A stretch of 64,000 nucleotides of DNA, taken from NCBI RefSeq assembly GCF_016097415.1, contig NZ_JAEHGE010000001.1:3673778-3737777 (forward strand), in the 5' to 3' direction. The notes under the pieces were generated by a model, which worked only from the letters and a program-made list of their open reading frames with translations, searched no databases and had not been told where the DNA came from. Each line of letters starts with the position of its first letter. The first letter of the stretch is position 1. This stretch comes from a sulfur-oxidizing endosymbiont of Gigantopelta aegis (GTDB lineage Bacteria; Pseudomonadota; Gammaproteobacteria; GRL18). Below, piece by piece: positions 1-9,802 of this stretch. The translations under genes were made by a program, and so were the position numbers.

Positions 1-32
1 TGTTTGTTAAAAAATTCGTGGGGATCCCTCAG
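1..32 (-). mobile_element. End of an IS10-like (IS4 family) element
   Basis: These bases are the reverse complement of the terminal inverted repeat at 57755-57785, beginning CTGAGGGATCCCCACGAA. That repeat belongs to an IS10-like element with readable ends and target duplication. Only the tip is inside the window, so the body of a second copy probably lies to the left. The end seen is the one on the 3' side of the transposase gene. It could also be a solo remnant. Confidence 0.7.
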
Positions 33-78
33 CTGTTAATTATTAACTAAAATCCAGCCTAGTCAAATTCAAAACACA

Positions 79-245
79 TTTTATCACAAATATCACCAAG
101 CAAAAATATTCTCTTTACATATCATTGTGCTTATTTGTAGCGTTAGTTATTGTGTGATTCATAACTCAATTCAAACCGAAATAATCACAATTCAGACACG
201 TTTTAATCACGAATAAGTTAAACAATCGTGATTATTTTGTGATGA
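79..245 (+). promoter_or_regulatory. Cluster of ATCAC/GTGAT sites upstream of the spondin-like gene
   Basis: Seven copies of the pentamer ATCAC or its complement GTGAT occur at 83, 92, 154, 184, 206, 228 and 239. The last four start 22, 22 and 11 bp apart, so they lie on one face of the helix. An exact inverted repeat, TAATCACG-N15-CGTGATTA, lies at 204-211 and 227-234. The gene starts at 316. This looks like a multi-site operator, but the regulator is unknown and the motif is short in an AT-rich region. Confidence 0.35.
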
Positions 246-315
246 TTCAACGATGAAAATACAAGGATAATACAAACTCATTTTATTGACATGGTTTCAA
301 AACAAGGAGAGAACA

Positions 316-1077
316 ATGAGTTTTAAACTAAAATCCCTATCAGGTACAATCAAAACATCATTACTTATGATGTCCTTAGCGCTACCAATGGCTGCACAGG
401 CGAAAGATATTTCGGTAAAAATAACCAACCTGACAAATGGTTTTTATTTCACCCCGTTAATCGTCACTGCCCATAATGACGATGTAAATTTTTATGACTT
501 GGGTGAACCGGCCAGTGATGCACTACAGGCGATGGCTGAAGGTGGTAATATCAGCGGCTTAGTTGCCGAAGCGGAAGAAGAAAATGCTGATGTGGCGACT
601 AATCCTGCCGGTGGTTTATTGGCACCGGGCAAATCAGCAACAGCCGTTCTAAAGAAGCTGAATCACCATAATAAATATCTGTCAGTGGCGGCGATGCTAT
701 TGCCAACCAATGATGGCTTCTTTGCTGCAGATGGCATAAAAATCCCGAAGCGCGCAGGCACTTATACTTATTATTTGAATGCTTATGATGCAGGCACTGA
801 AGCTAATGATGAAATTATCAATGGCGGTGGCGCACCTAACTCACCGGGAATCCCAGTTGCCCCCGGTGGTGACGGTGGTATTGGTGCTTCGGGTGTAACA
901 ACAGAAGAAGCGAATAAAACCGTTCACGTACACCGTGGTACTTTAGGTGATGACATTGCTGAAGGTGGCCGCAGTGACTTAGATAGTAGTATCCATACTT
1001 GGCTAAACCCGGTAGTAAAAATGGAAATCACCGTTAGCTGTAATAAACGCCATTATTATGGCAAAGGCTGTCGTTAA
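316..1077 (+). CDS. Secreted spondin-domain protein
   Basis: A 253-residue exported protein. An upstream in-frame TTG at 286 is possible, but AAGGAGAG at 304-311 places the start at ATG 316. Residues 1-30 are a Sec signal peptide ending at an AQA-type site. The mature part begins ISVKITNLTNG and continues with a Pro-Leu-Ile-Val stretch and a HNDD segment, the usual opening of bacterial Spondin_N proteins, which are of unknown role and usually envelope or extracellular. A Gly/Pro-rich loop lies around residues 175-200. Two cysteines near the C-terminus could pair. It stands alone between a putative operator cluster and a bidirectional terminator. Confidence 0.75.
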   Translation: MSFKLKSLSGTIKTSLLMMSLALPMAAQAKDISVKITNLTNGFYFTPLIVTAHNDDVNFYDLGEPASDALQAMAEGGNISGLVAEAEEENADVATNPAGGLLAPGKSATAVLKKLNHHNKYLSVAAMLLPTNDGFFAADGIKIPKRAGTYTYYLNAYDAGTEANDEIINGGGAPNSPGIPVAPGGDGGIGASGVTTEEANKTVHVHRGTLGDDIAEGGRSDLDSSIHTWLNPVVKMEITVSCNKRHYYGKGCR

Positions 1078-1104
1078 GACTCATTTTTAATATTCCAGTA
1101 AAAC

Positions 1105-1144
1105 AAAAAAACCGGAAGCATGCTTAAATGTTTCCGGTTTTTTT
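1105..1144. terminator. Bidirectional terminator between convergent genes
   Basis: The stem AAACCGGAA pairs with TTCCGGTTT around a short loop, with an A-run before it and a T-run after it. It can therefore end transcripts from both the spondin-like gene and the convergent sulfur-globule-like gene. Confidence 0.85.
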
Positions 1145-1193
1145 ATGGATAGAAGCCTAGCTTAAAAATGCTAGTGCTCGCTATTATCAATAC

Positions 1194-1631
1194 TTATTTA
1201 GTTGCCGTCGGTGCTACTGCTGGTGCAGCAACAGGTGCTACAGGAGCACGATAGCCATAAGGAGGATAACCATTAGGTGCATAACCACGGTTATCATAGC
1301 GGTTGTCGCCATAAGTGTTCATGCGATTATCCCAATTGTTATAGCCATTGCCATAGGCATTTCCCGTCATGGCGCTGCGTGAATTACCACGACCGCGACC
1401 GCGACCACTGCCTTTAATAGTGATTTCAAAATCACCATCCATATCGGCATCACCAGAACCATCACCCCAACCATTGCCATAGCCATTACCATAAGCATTG
1501 TTGTTCATGTTGTTATAGCCGTTGCCATTCCAGTTAGTGTTACTATTGCTGTCATCAGCCCACCAAGCGCTAGCGGTCATAGAAAGGCTAGTCAGACCTG
1601 CCACAGCAGCTGCAATTATTAGCTTTTTCAT
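1194..1631 (-). CDS. Sulfur-globule-type envelope protein (copy 1)
   Basis: A 145-residue secreted protein. Residues 1-22 form a signal peptide ending in ASA. The mature part is low complexity: Asn/Gly/Tyr repeats (NGNGYNNMNNNAYGNGYG), a GWGDG block, an acidic D/M segment, an ITIK strand, an RGRGRG block, and a Pro/Ala/Val-rich tail. This composition and order match the sulfur globule protein family that coats periplasmic sulfur inclusions. GGAGAG lies nine bases before the ATG. A close paralogue is at 10827-11258; the two share an almost identical central core but differ at the ends. Role by family; no direct functional motif exists. Confidence 0.7.
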   Translation of the reverse strand: MKKLIIAAAVAGLTSLSMTASAWWADDSNSNTNWNGNGYNNMNNNAYGNGYGNGWGDGSGDADMDGDFEITIKGSGRGRGRGNSRSAMTGNAYGNGYNNWDNRMNTYGDNRYDNRGYAPNGYPPYGYRAPVAPVAAPAVAPTATK

Positions 1632-1843
1632 TTTATACTCTCCAGTATCCTGTTTCTCAGCATTGTTAATCCCTTTGTCGTTTTTTTAGGATTATTAATA
1701 CTTTAATCGTGTTTTCTTAATGTGTGTGATAAGTATATTTGTATTTATTAATATAAACAATTAGTGATTCCCCTAATGTTTTACATTTTTCTTAATATAT
1801 ACCACAAGTTAAGCCTATTTTCTCTGTTTTGAGACCTTAGAGA

Positions 1844-1872
1844 TTGAAAAAGCCCGGCTTCGCCCCTATAAT
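1844..1872 (+). promoter_or_regulatory. Sigma-70 promoter of tmRNA
   Basis: TTGAAA at 1844-1849 and TATAAT at 1867-1872 are separated by 17 bp. The first base of tmRNA (1882) lies nine bases after the -10 box, as expected for a stable RNA promoter. Confidence 0.85.
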
Positions 1873-1881
1873 TATACATAA

Positions 1882-2241
1882 GGGGATGAAATGGCTTCGA
1901 CAGAGATTGGACCCCTAATGTTCATGCCGAGTGATTTCAGTACTCTCGTTAAAAAGTCTGGAAACCTAAAGTAATTGCAAACGATGATAATTACGCTCTA
2001 GCCGCTTAAAAACCAGCTAGCTTTTGACAACCTTTATCTGTGGGGGTTACTCAGAAGTCACTTTACACAGTTTTCGCCCGCTATTCAGTCCGAGTTTAGC
2101 AGGTTAAACTTAAACGGACTCGTGAGCTTCTGTCCTGGCTACCCGCCAGAAACTCATTAAAACTATCGGTAGTGCTAAGCATGTGAAAGGCAGAAGGCAG
2201 AATGTTTTTGGACGCGGGTTCGACTCCCGCCATCTCCACCA
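1882..2241 (+). ncRNA. ssrA: tmRNA (ssrA)
   Basis: This is transfer-messenger RNA, which rescues stalled ribosomes together with SmpB. The 5' end GGGGATG pairs with CATCTCC just before the 3' ACCA, forming the acceptor stem. The 3' part has the TTCGA T-loop. The tag reading frame at 1977-2009 encodes ANDDNYALAA followed by TAA, ending in the ALAA protease tag typical of proteobacteria. The partner gene smpB lies at 11436-11909; in enterobacteria the two are adjacent, and here IS and MITE insertions sit between them. Confidence 0.97.
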
Positions 2242-2256
2242 ATCATACTAAAGCGA

Positions 2257-2288
2257 TACTAAAAAGGACTCATTTGAGTCCTTTTTTA
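2257..2288 (+). terminator. Terminator of tmRNA
   Basis: AAAAAGGACTC and GAGTCCTTTTTT form a short perfect hairpin with a T-run, beginning 15-20 bases after the tmRNA 3' end. Confidence 0.9.
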
Positions 2289-2569
2289 TTGCCTCAAATA
2301 AGCGTAAAATCAGCATCTTACTAAGGAATTCTGTAACTTCTCAATAAGTCTGTGCAAAACTTGAAATAAAAACAAAAAAAGTCTTGACAGCATTTTAGAG
2401 GACAAAAATTGCATTTTCACTGCCCCATGTAATTTATCCCTATAAATGATCCTGTCGATCTGTCTCAGATCGAAATAGAATATTTTTGAATATTATCTTA
2501 ACTGAGAGGGAGTTTGATCAACACAGGGCAAACTAAAGAGCCTTAAAAAGCCATGATACAATTGTTTTA
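2289..2569. other. Non-coding gap before a transposase remnant
   Basis: No gene is visible. The stretch probably holds the left end of the IS66-like element that follows, but no matching inverted repeat was found. Confidence 0.4.
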
Positions 2570-4108
2570 TTGAAAACAACCTGTATTGATTATAGTGAAA
2601 AATTACCTCCAATTCCAGAGATACCTGAAGAAGAAAAGACACCGGTAGTCCGATTACTCCTTGCTTTCATGGAGCAACAACAGGAAATCATTCAAAACCA
2701 ACAGGTTGAAATCGATGCCCTTAAAACAGAAGTTGCTAAGCTTAAAAAGCTACCTCCAAAGCCTAAAATAAGAGCCAGTAAATTGCCAAAGGATGATGAC
2801 AATGATAATCCGACAGGTCATTCAGGAAGCAAGAAAAACAACTCAGGAAATGGGACTAGTAAAAGTCGTAAACGAAAGAAGAAATTGGCTATTCATAAAA
2901 CCACCGTTATCAAACCAGATAACCTGCCAGAACATTCACGTTTTTTAGGGTATCAGGATTATTTTGTTCAGGAGCTGCTGATTAAGCCTTTCAATACTCG
3001 TTATCGATTGGCTCGCTATAAAACACCTGATGGTGATACCTGTATAGGAAAATTGAGCTTTGATACACATATAGGACATTTTGGCCATACATTACAGAGT
3101 TATATCGTTTATCAATATTATCACCAGAGAGTGACTCAGCCATTGATAATACAACAATTAACAGAATTAGGTTTTGATATTTCAACGGGTCAGATCAATG
3201 AGATTTTAATCCATGACAAAGACCATTTTCATACTGAAAAAATACATTGCTAACTGCCGGTATCAACAATAGTACTTATATCCATGTTGATGATACGGGT
3301 AGTCGTCATGATGGAAAGAATGGTTATTGTACTCACGTTGGCAATGAAACCTTTGCCTGGTTTTCAAGTACTCGATATAAGAGCCGGATTAATTTTCTAC
3401 AATTGTTACGAGGTGCTGCTGTTGATTATACGCTCAACGATGCAGCACTTGATTATATGAGAGCAGAAAAATTACCTCACAAGCCATTGAGCGTTATTGA
3501 ACAAAGTCATCAGACTTGCTTTGATAATGAAGAAGCCTGGAAATACTATCTGCAGAACAATAGTATCATAACACAACGGCATGTTCGCATTGCCACAGAA
3601 GGCGCTTTACTGGGGGCATTAATTAACAGTGGCTTTCCAAGTGATTTGGTGATTGTGAGTGATGATGCAGGACAATTTGATATTTTGTTGCACGCATTAT
3701 GTTGGATACATGCAGACAGAGTGTTTCAGCGGATACTACCACTCAATGAGCGACATGATAAAGAACTGAACTGGGTACATACTCAGATTTGGGAACTATT
3801 TTATGATCTCAAACAATATAAACTTGAGCCAGATGATCCGTTGAAGTCAGCGATTGCTGAACATTTTGATGAATTGTGCCGGACTAAAACAAGCTTTGAA
3901 ACGTTGAATCAGGCACTGAAACGATTGGCAAGAAATAAAACAGAATTACTGCTGGTATTGGAACGGCCTGATATTCCTCTTCATAATAATTTGAGTGAAA
4001 ATGATATTCGAGAATATGTTATTAAGCGTAAAATTAGTGGTAGTACACGCTCAAAGGATGGGCAACTTTGCAGAGATACCTTTGTCAGTTTAAAGAAAAC
4101 TTGTATTA
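2570..4108 (+). pseudogene. IS66-like transposase, frameshifted and truncated
   Basis: The first part (from TTG 2570) encodes a coiled-coil N-terminus, a Lys/Asp/Gly-rich linker and the start of a DDE domain. It ends at 3253, where one A appears lost in a run near 3240. The second part (from about 3247) continues with a HVDDTGSRHDGKNGYCTHVG segment, the catalytic region of large IS66-family transposases, and reaches LSENDIRE near its end. The C-terminus is cut at 4108 by the end of an IS21-type element. There are no tnpA/tnpB partners. A non-functional remnant. Confidence 0.75.
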
Positions 4109-4191
4109 GGCGACAATTAACTTGTCCGGTCGGCGACAACTAGCTTGGCCGGTTTGATACACTCCAGACACATTAATCGAGAAGGATTTTT

Positions 4192-5726
4192 ATGTCTGGA
4201 AAATCAATTACCCAAGAACAGGTCAAGTTATACATGTCACATCGAAAACAACCGAATCACACTCAAGCTTCATCAGCAGCCAAAGCAGGATTTTCAGAAA
4301 GATCAGCGCGACGCATTGATACAGGTAAGCACCCCGGCGGCGGCACACAGCCCAGACAGTACAAAACTCGAAAAGATCCCTTAAATGGTGCTTTTGAACA
4401 ACATTTAGTGCCCTTACTTGAGATTGAGCCCAAACTACAGCCCATTACCTTATTAGAAGCACTGGAAGAGCTAGAACCCGGTCAATTTGACAACACTCAC
4501 CTAAGAACACTGCAACGCCGAGTCAAACGCTGGCGTGCTCAGGAAGGACCGGAGCAAGAAGTTATTTTTCAACAAAAACACATTGCCGGTGATATGGGTA
4601 TTTCAGATTACACCTGGGCTAATGAGCTTAAAATCACGATTGACGGAGAAGAGTTTAAACACAAACTTTATCACTACCGATTGGTTTATAGTGGCTGGAC
4701 TTATGTTCAAGTTGTCTTAGGTGGAGAGAGCTTTGAATCTCTTTCTTCAGGCTTACAAAATGCGCTATGGCAATCAGGCGGTGTCCCTGTAAGCCACCGA
4801 ACCGATAGCCTAAGTGCTGCATTTAACAATCATTATGAACAAGAAAAGCTGACCGAGCGTTATGAAAATTATGTCAATACTATGGTATAAAAGCCACTCG
4901 AAACAATAAAGGCATTGCCCATGAAAATGGAGCCATTGAATCCCCTAATGGTCATTTAAAACGCCGAATCGAACAAAAGCTACTCCTTCGTGGCAGTCGA
5001 GATTTTACCGCCTTATTGGATTATGAAGCCTTTATTGATGACATCGTTCGCCAAATAAACATACGCTGTAAAACACGATTTAATGAAGAAAAAGCACACT
5101 TAAAACCGCTTCCCAGCCGCCGCACCAATGGCTTTAGTGAGCTCTATGTTAAAGTCACCACAAGGAGTACCATTTCAGTTAAACGAGTCACTTATACCGT
5201 ACCCTCCCGATTGATTGGTACCACGTTATTGATCCATATTTATGATCAACATTTAGATTGTTTCTATGGTCATGAATTGACCTTAAGTTTAAAGCGTATT
5301 TATGCACACCGCCATATCCGTTCGCGTTCAATCAATTATAAACATATCATTCACTCGTTAGCCAAAAAGCCCAATGCCTTTAAATCATCGGCTTACCGAG
5401 ATGATATTGTCCCAGAAGGTGATTTCACCCTGATTTGGGAAAATCTCAAACAAACGGGCATTCATGATGATGATTGCCGTTACATGGTGAGCTTGCTGTC
5501 CATTGCCGATGCCTATGATTGTGAAGCAGCGCTGGGTCGTTTTGTCTTAGCCTCGTTAGAAGCCGGCAGTCGAGTTTCCATCAAAGCGTGCCGTGACTTT
5601 TTGCGCCCATGTCGGTTGATAGACCTCAGTACACCAGTCAGCAACATGACTTATCGACCTACAATGTATTACTGGGGAATTAATATGGCCAATGCACAAA
5701 GTTTACCGTTTTACTCAAAGAATTAC
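4192..5726 (+). pseudogene. istA: IS21 transposase IstA, frameshifted
   Basis: The N-terminal part (4192-4890) has a helix-turn-helix region followed by the start of an integrase core. The reading frame is lost near 4870-4890. It resumes in another frame with AHENGAIESPNGHLKRR, the conserved end of the DDE core, and runs to about 5732 with the C-terminal IstA domain. The start ATG 4192 is preceded by AGAAGG. At least one indel disables it as a single protein. Confidence 0.75.
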
Positions 5727-6429
5727 GTTTAACGACCATGGTCAAACAATGGCAGCAGGTTTCACAAAAGCCATTGAATTAGATTGGGAGCCTGAATTAT
5801 TTTTAGCCCATTTATGTGAATTAGAAACCAGTTACCGGCATGACAATAAATTAAAGCGCTTATTAAGAGAAAGCAAACTACCCATTGGTAAACAGTTATC
5901 ACAGTATGACTTTAATGAAATAACCGGTGTGACAGCCCAACAGCTCAAACAAAAATTACTCAGTTAGACTGGCTCAGGCAAGGACATAATCTGCTTTTAT
6001 TTGGTGCCAGTGGTCTGGGGAAAACGCATTTAGCCGCCGCTATTGGTTACGCACTCATCGAGCAATCAGTGCGGGTTAAATTCATGAGCAGCACTTCATT
6101 GGTGCAAATGCTTCAAAAGGCAAAAGAAGCGTTATCTCTGGAATTTGAACTGAAAAAGCTGGATAAATATGAGTTACTTATTCTTGATGATATTGGCTAT
6201 GTCAAAAACCAATAGTGAAAGCCAGGTACTATTTGAATTAATTGCGCACCGATATGAACGCAATAGCTTGCTCATTACCTCAAACCAGGCTTTCAGTGAA
6301 TGGGATAGTATCTTCACTGACAATATGATGACAGTGGCTGCCATTGACCGACTCATTCATCATGCGTCTATTTATCAAATTGAAGGCGACAGTTATCGTA
6401 GAAAACAAGCGATGAAAGGCTTAGATTAA
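5685..6429 (+). pseudogene. istB: IS21 helper ATPase IstB, frameshifted
   Basis: Fragments in several frames reconstruct an IstB/DnaC-like AAA+ protein. They include the N-terminal DWEPELFLAHLCELE region, a Walker A read as FGASGLGKTHLAAAIG near 6000-6040, a Walker B LLILDDIGYV near 6175-6200, and a C-terminal SNQAFSEWDSIF...DRLIHHA segment to 6429. Indels near 5750, 5965 and 6200 break the frame. Downstream, 6430-6660 is non-coding and contains a short GGGCGAAAAGC palindrome. Confidence 0.75.
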
Positions 6430-6715
6430 TGGCTAACTCATTGATCGCTGAACATTTTAAAAGCAAGATAAAAAGCATAGAGCGGGCGAAAAGCCAAAAA
6501 GCTCAAAGTGGCCTCGTGCAAGAGCAAAAGCCGCACATCGGTCGCTTTTCGCCCTAGAGCCAGATCAAGAGCAGCGACTAAAGAAAAATCAAGTTAAAAA
6601 GAAGAGCAGACAATTAAAGGAGAATAATCGATTGTAAAAAACTCACTATGAATAAAATAATAAATTAGAAACCGGCCAAGCTAATTGTCGCCAACCGGAC
6701 AAGGTAGTTGACGCC

Positions 6716-6974
6716 AGATAGAAAGGCAAAGTTATCAAAGTTGATACTTTTACTGGGAAATTAACCGCTGAAAATGTTGAACGGGTACGTCAAAATGGAA
6801 TTAATTTTAAAAAGTCACCAATTATTTGCAGCAGTGTAGGGAAGTCTATCTTATCGTCTAAATCAAAATTATCAGAGGCATGGGATGAGATCTACTTAAT
6901 TATGACGAGTACGAAAAATTCTTCTTGGGCTCCTGATACTGCAGAAGACAATAAAAGACGAATCGAAATTCATA
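6716..6974 (+). other. Unidentified open fragment between transposon remnants
   Basis: From 6722 an uninterrupted plus-strand frame reads GKVIKVDTFTGKLTAENVER and continues for about 80 residues with charged, protein-like composition. It lacks a start codon and runs into the antisense of an ISKra4 remnant. It may be the tail of a gene cut by the IS21-type element. No family recognised. Confidence 0.25.
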
Positions 6975-7859
6975 TAAAACCAACAATAACAGTTTCTGCC
7001 TCTCGCTCAACACTCGCCCAAACCCGCTTATTTCTAATGGGGGTTCGAAAAGGAACGACATTATCATCTTCTGCTACTTTCATAATAGATTCAGCAGCAC
7101 GAATATGAGATTGTACGGTATAAACGGCAGCCACTTGTGCCATACGTTTTCGGTCTTTTTCTCTCCCTGATTCAGACGACTTTTGAGCTTCTTATTCTTC
7201 TGGGCATTTTTCTTTGTGCATTCTCTTAAACCTTCAGGTCGCATAACTATCCCTTTTCCATCAAGGTTAAGACCAGCAAATCTGATGTTTTTCGGGTTCA
7301 ATAAATCGTTTTTCTTATAAAAACCTTCAAAATCCTGAGCAACATCTCTCACTATATTGAGGCGCTGTCTTTTGGGCACATGACCAGCAGTTGTACTATC
7401 AATACTTTCAACGACATCATCGAATGAACCTCGAATGGCTTCTTTAGACACTCTGAAATAAATACCATCACTGTAGCTGTTAGTTGATAAATTCAGTTCA
7501 GCATCAATAGGAAATAAACTGTCTTTATTTCTTTAACTATAACCATTTATGGTGGCAGTGACCTGACCAAACAAACTATTCAGCGAACGATGGGTGTTTG
7601 TACGGACATAATTCAGCTTGTCTCCTGAAACGGTGTTAACACAGCTTCTTTTTTCCTCGTTGGCGGCTTTTAAATCAAGCCAGCCCTGCAGTAGTCGTCT
7701 TAAAATTTCCTGACCTTCCTTGTTAATAAAATCTTCTATGTCACCATGTTCACAATTTTTATGTTTATCTGTTTGTAATTGTTTAATCAACTGTTCAAGT
7801 TGATCCTGAGCACCAGAAAAGAATGAATAATCGTTTGAATTTAGGTATGCTATGTTCAT
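6975..7859 (-). pseudogene. ISKra4-family transposase, multiply frameshifted
   Basis: Reading from 7859 leftwards, the first part has EGQEILRRLLQGWLDLKAA and ends in FGQVTATINGYS. The next frame has EAIRGSFDDVVESIDSTTAG, HVPKRQ and QDFEGFY. A third frame has VYTVQSHIRAAESIMKVAED and ends near VWASVEREAETVIV. These are consecutive conserved blocks of ISKra4 transposases, joined across at least two frameshifts. The catalytic C-terminal half is missing. Confidence 0.75.
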
Positions 7860-8321
7860 GAGAGAGGTCTTTTTATTGGGTTATGAAACTAAGAAGCTTA
7901 TAAAACAATATTTTGATCTTTCTTCACTCATCAAAGCGGAGAAGAGCCATTAACTATTAAATTTATTGTTTATTTTCATCGTTTTAGAAGATCTGCACAC
8001 ATAAAGTTTCACCTCTTCGAACAGCAACCAAAGAGGCTGGTAAATTGTTGCGTTCAAATAAACTCTACGTAAACAAATGGTAGTAATATGGAAGTACTAT
8101 GTGTTACTGATTAGCTCAGACTTTATCTGGCAGTTCCCCATTTTTTTAAGATGTCTGTCAGATGAGATTTTATCTAAATTCTTTTTTTCCAAAAATAATT
8201 ACCATCAATTTAAGTACCGATTGGAGCAAGTCCACATAGTTGTGGGCGAGTAATAAATTTTCATACTGAGTAATATAGATTCATACTAAATATTAGGTCG
8301 TATTAGTCAAAAGTAAAGAAT
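7860..8321. other. Non-coding stretch
   Basis: About 460 bp with no supported gene. It is AT-rich. Nothing beyond scattered homopolymers and a short CCACATAGTTGTGG palindrome was seen. Confidence 0.5.
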
Positions 8322-8336
8322 AAAGGGGTCAAGAAT
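8322..8336 (+). repeat. Left inverted repeat flanking the Y1 transposase
   Basis: AAAGGGGTCAAGAAT lies 39 bp before the transposase ATG. It is exactly complementary to 9337-9351 just after the gene's stop. Confidence 0.7.
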
Positions 8337-8375
8337 AATATTCACTATTTATTTTAAATTTGTTATGCTTGACAT

Positions 8376-9344
8376 ATGCCCAGACCACTACGAGTTGAAT
8401 ACGAAAATGCCTGTTACCATGTCATGAATAGAGGGCGTGCTCGTCACGATATATTTCATGATAAAAAGTACTACCAGTTGTTTTTAAACACACTTGCAGA
8501 AGCTCATAAACGTTTTGGTATACAAATACAAAGCTACTGCTTAATGCGAAATCATTACCATCTCCTGATAAAAACGCCAGAAGGAAATTTGGGGCGTGCT
8601 ATGCGGCATGTTAATGGCTTATATACTCAACGCTATAATCGTATGAGAACCACTGACGGCCCCCTTTTTAGGGGGCGATACAAGGCAATATTAGTAGAAG
8701 AAGATAGTTATCAGTTGCAATTATCACGTTATATTCATAGAAACCCGCTTGAAGCAGGTATTGATGTGGAATTAGAACTCTATCCCTGGAGTAGTTATGC
8801 TTATTATTTGGGTAAAGAAGTTGCGCCAGAGTGGCTCTATCCTCAGGAGATATTAGCTCAGCTTAATACGCTCCATAATGTGTTTGAAAAATATCAAGCT
8901 TATGTTGCCCAGGGGGTTGATGAGGAATTAAAAGAATTTTACAGTAAGGGAAATATCGTTCCTTTTTTAGGGAGTGAATCATTTCGTGAATGGGCATATC
9001 AACAAAGACAAACAGACGAACAGGAATTAACAAAAGAAATTCAGAAGATATTTCGCCCGAGTATTGAAAGTATAATAATAAAAACAAGTGAACATTTTAA
9101 AGTAAGCAAGCAATCAATCACTCAAAGTCAACGAGGTCGAGTAAAAAATAATATACCTCGATGGGTGGCAATGTATTTGGCACAGGAAATTGCAACAGCT
9201 AAGCTTAAAGAAATTGCTGAAAAATTTGGTTTGAAAAGTGTCGGAAGTATTCCAACGACTATTAAAAAACTAAAGTGCCTACTAGATAAAGATAAAGTAT
9301 TATTAAATATCATTGAAGAAATAAATGATGAATATGATTCTTGA
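8376..9344 (+). CDS. REP-associated tyrosine (Y1) transposase
   Basis: A 322-residue protein of the TnpA_REP/RAYT group, related to IS200/IS605 HUH transposases. The N-terminus MPRPLRVEYENACYHVMNRG is the standard family opening. The HUH metal motif appears as RNHYHLLI near residues 60-66. The nucleophile-region helix with YIHRNP lies near residue 120. A long C-terminal extension resembles a DnaA-like helix-turn-helix (KEIAEKFGLKSVGSIPTTIK). It is intact, unlike most transposases in the window, and is framed by exact 15-bp inverted GGGGTCAAGA repeats. Such single-copy proteins are thought to process palindromic repeats. Confidence 0.85.
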   Translation: MPRPLRVEYENACYHVMNRGRARHDIFHDKKYYQLFLNTLAEAHKRFGIQIQSYCLMRNHYHLLIKTPEGNLGRAMRHVNGLYTQRYNRMRTTDGPLFRGRYKAILVEEDSYQLQLSRYIHRNPLEAGIDVELELYPWSSYAYYLGKEVAPEWLYPQEILAQLNTLHNVFEKYQAYVAQGVDEELKEFYSKGNIVPFLGSESFREWAYQQRQTDEQELTKEIQKIFRPSIESIIIKTSEHFKVSKQSITQSQRGRVKNNIPRWVAMYLAQEIATAKLKEIAEKFGLKSVGSIPTTIKKLKCLLDKDKVLLNIIEEINDEYDS

Positions 9345-9351
9345 CCCCTTT
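9337..9351 (-). repeat. Right inverted repeat flanking the Y1 transposase
   Basis: ATTCTTGACCCCTTT overlaps the transposase stop region and is the complement of 8322-8336. The pair probably marks the ends of the mobile or domesticated unit. Confidence 0.7.
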
Positions 9352-9400
9352 TGTCTTTTGTGACACCTTTTTTTTTCTTTTGTAGTTAAGGAAGCAAAAA

Positions 9401-9748
9401 ATGATTGCAGTAATTTTTGAAGTCTTTCCTGCACCAGGGAAAAAAGCTGAATATTTAGAGATAGCAGCAGAATTAAAGCCGCAACTGGAAAAAATTGATG
9501 GTTTTATTTCAATAGAACGTTTTGCTAGTTTAGCAGAGGAGGGCAAGGTCTTATCCTTGTCTTTTTGGCGGGATGAAGAGGCGATTGCGACATGGCGAAA
9601 CCTAGAGTCACATCGTTGCGCTCAGGCCAAGGGGAATGACAGTGTGTTTAGTGATTATCGTTTGAGAGTTGCTGATGTGAGCCGTGACTATGGCATGAAT
9701 GAACGAGATCAAGCGCCAGAAGATAGCCAATATAAACAAAGTTCCTGA
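9401..9748 (+). CDS. Antibiotic-biosynthesis-monooxygenase (ABM) domain protein
   Basis: A 115-residue cytoplasmic protein with the ABM ferredoxin-like fold. It has VIFEVFPAPGKKAEYL at the start, GFISIERF in the middle, and SFWRDEEAIATWRN followed by H-R...A, the pattern of small dimeric monooxygenase or heme-degradation-like proteins. AAGGAAGC precedes the ATG. The C-terminal 15 residues are polar and probably disordered. The substrate is unknown. It follows the Y1 transposase closely and is not obviously in an operon. Confidence 0.8.
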   Translation: MIAVIFEVFPAPGKKAEYLEIAAELKPQLEKIDGFISIERFASLAEEGKVLSLSFWRDEEAIATWRNLESHRCAQAKGNDSVFSDYRLRVADVSRDYGMNERDQAPEDSQYKQSS

Positions 9749-9802
9749 GTGCTAGGTGGAATAGGCGAGTTTAAAGTTAAAAAGAGTAAATGAAATTAAA
9801 AA

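Larger units (their letters stand above)
4109..6715 (+). mobile_element. IS21-family element with complex inverted ends
   Basis: The left end (from 4109) and the right end (to 6715, reverse complement) match over about 47 bp. Both contain two repeated GGCGaCAa...TTG blocks, the multiple terminal repeats typical of IS21 elements. Inside are istA- and istB-like genes, both frameshifted. The element interrupts the 3' end of an IS66-like transposase. It is a different type from the IS21 elements at 28646 and 61151. Confidence 0.75.

Noticed and set aside
6902-7108. Plus-strand ORF beginning at 6902 as a gene
   Set aside because: Most of it is the antisense of the ISKra4 remnant; only the part before about 6974 is unexplained.
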